Below, piece after piece: positions 61,099 through 62,000 of a stretch of 62,000 nt of DNA (its first letter is position 1; each line of letters starts with the position of its first letter). Where the stretch lies: contig OZ037766.1 in assembly GCA_964035545.1 (NCBI GenBank), forward strand, positions 1,297,501 through 1,359,500, given 5' to 3'. The notes beneath the pieces were generated by a model. The model was not told where the DNA came from. It searched no databases and saw only the letters and a program-made list of their open reading frames with translations. The position numbers and the translations under genes were made by a program. This DNA is from Bugula neritina. Lineage: Eukaryota > Bryozoa > Gymnolaemata > Cheilostomatida > Bugulidae.

Positions 61099-61213
61099 AA
61101 TTCAAGTCTTGTTTACGATATGGCGATCTTCTTTTGCCCGGCATCGGGATCTAAAGGTTCTTGAGTTACCTAGACCTAGTAATACTAAAACTAATACTAA
61201 TACTTGCTTTTAG

Positions 61214-61471
61214 TTTTAGTCGTAGTTTTACTCTTGTTCTTAGAGTTATTGTTAAACTTAATCATAATCAATAATCATGATCATTTATAATCATAATGAT
61301 AATGAAATTAAACAATAAATTTTATCTTCAAATTTATAATTATCTTGATGATAATCTATAATTATAATATTGATATTAATAATTATTATTATCATTAAAT
61401 ATGGTGTTAATTACTAATATTAATTAGTATTATTAATATTATTACTTATTAGTAACTCAGTAACTGTTAGT
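61214..61471. other. AT-rich sequence between the LINE tail and MITE copy 2
   Basis: Almost pure A/T with AATAAT/TAATTA motifs and several short self-complementary stretches (for example ATAATTATTATTAT). No gene. Confidence 0.6.
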
Positions 61472-61810
61472 CTAGGGCCACACTGTGCGTATTTTCGCAT
61501 GCGAAAATTAAAATCACGAGTAGCAAAGGTGTCCACTGTAGCGTCAGTGATGCGTGATAAATAAAGCTTTCATTTTTAAATCGCACTCGCTTTCAATAAA
61601 ACGCAATTTACTGGAATATAGCACTAAATAAAGAAATTGGGCTCGCTGAATAGCTACCAGCCAATTAGGTGACGACGACAGAGACGATTCGCACTTGCGT
61701 TGAAAATGCAGAGCGACAAGTGCGAAGGTTTTCTCAACGCGCACAGTGGACACCTTTGCTACTTGTGATTTCAATTTTCGCATGCGAAAATACGCACCGT
61801 GTGGCCCTAG
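61472..61810. mobile_element. MITE, copy 2 (inverted relative to copy 1)
   Basis: A 339-bp copy of the element at 28276-28615. It has the same terminal inverted repeats (CTAGGGCCACACTGTGCG...), the same ATTTTCGCATGCGAAAA palindrome in each arm, and an interior that is the reverse complement of copy 1 with scattered differences (for example TTAAAATCACG for TTGAAATCACG). The open frame through it on the minus strand is not a gene. Confidence 0.88.
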
Positions 61811-62000
61811 GCTTACTGTAAGACTAAGTATCAAATTGACTCAGATTAATAGTATTACTAATAGTTAGTAATACTAATAGTATTTTAAATTGAAATATCG
61901 CGTTAACATTAACTTTAAGTCAAGCATAGCTAACTTTCAGAAATTGTGTTGCATACTTGGATAATTTAAATTGAATACTGGTCAAAATACCTGTTTAATT
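61811..62000. other. AT-rich window end
   Basis: Contains another short AATAGTATTACTAATAGTTA microsatellite (about 61848-61885). Nothing else recognised. Confidence 0.6.

Larger units (their letters stand above)
57711..61213 (+). mobile_element. Non-LTR retrotransposon (LINE, CR1/L2/Jockey-like), 5'-truncated and mutated
   Basis: Two-ORF LINE. ORF1 (coiled coil plus RRM-like domain) and ORF2 (apurinic endonuclease plus reverse transcriptase) are in order on the plus strand. There is no 5' UTR: the element starts inside ORF1 directly after a microsatellite. The 3' end after the ORF2 stop is short and runs into AATACTAAAACTAATACTAA at about 61180-61200. ORF2 carries two frameshifts and a nonsense codon, so this copy is not autonomous. 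No target-site duplication can be defined because both flanks are simple repeat. Confidence 0.92.

Noticed and set aside
61544-61834. Minus-strand open frame of 96 codons
   Set aside because: It lies entirely within MITE copy 2 and its flank; the corresponding frame in copy 1 is different and shorter.

Overview
This window is nuclear DNA of an animal. It is AT-rich, its genes are split by GT-AG introns of about 0.1 to 3 kb, and the proteins are metazoan types: a retinol-dehydrogenase-like SDR, a glucose-6-phosphate translocase, a high-affinity choline transporter, a Na+/Ca2+ exchanger with Calx-beta domains, and a formin-binding WW protein. There are no bacterial operons, rRNA genes or CRISPR arrays. 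Many introns carry minisatellites. I suspect an invertebrate, possibly a sponge or another early-branching lineage, but the sequence alone does not prove this.

Layout. 1-334 is a large foldback repeat. 1468-10380 holds two tandem plus-strand copies of an SDR16C5-like dehydrogenase, each with seven exons of matching phase. 11468-16136 (minus) is SLC37A4-like, nine exons. It is head-to-head with a ten-exon SLC5A7-like gene at 17135-24852 (plus), across about 1 kb of shared promoter. 25825-37971 (minus) is an SLC8-type Na+/Ca2+ exchanger. A candidate first exon lies far upstream at 48311-48377, which would make the repeat-rich 38-48 kb stretch a first intron. 49256-55475 (minus) is an FNBP4-like gene of eight exons. 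56870-61213 is a retrotransposon zone: a minus-strand LINE 3' relic, then a 5'-truncated and mutated plus-strand LINE set in TAATAC/TAATAG-type microsatellite. Two copies of one 340-bp MITE lie at 28276-28615 and 61472-61810 in opposite orientation.

How the genes relate. The neighbours do not form a pathway. Three are membrane transporters (ER sugar-phosphate, plasma-membrane choline, plasma-membrane calcium), one is a pair of membrane-anchored redox enzymes, and one is a nuclear or actin-linked scaffold. The notable structure lies in gene architecture: exon-restricted homogenisation between the SDR copies, stopless in-frame introns in the FNBP4-like gene, a possible 9-nt microexon and remote first exon in the exchanger, and a LINE family tied to microsatellite. 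Exon coordinates were read by eye from splice consensus, reading phase and family similarity. Every joined CDS given here closes in frame.
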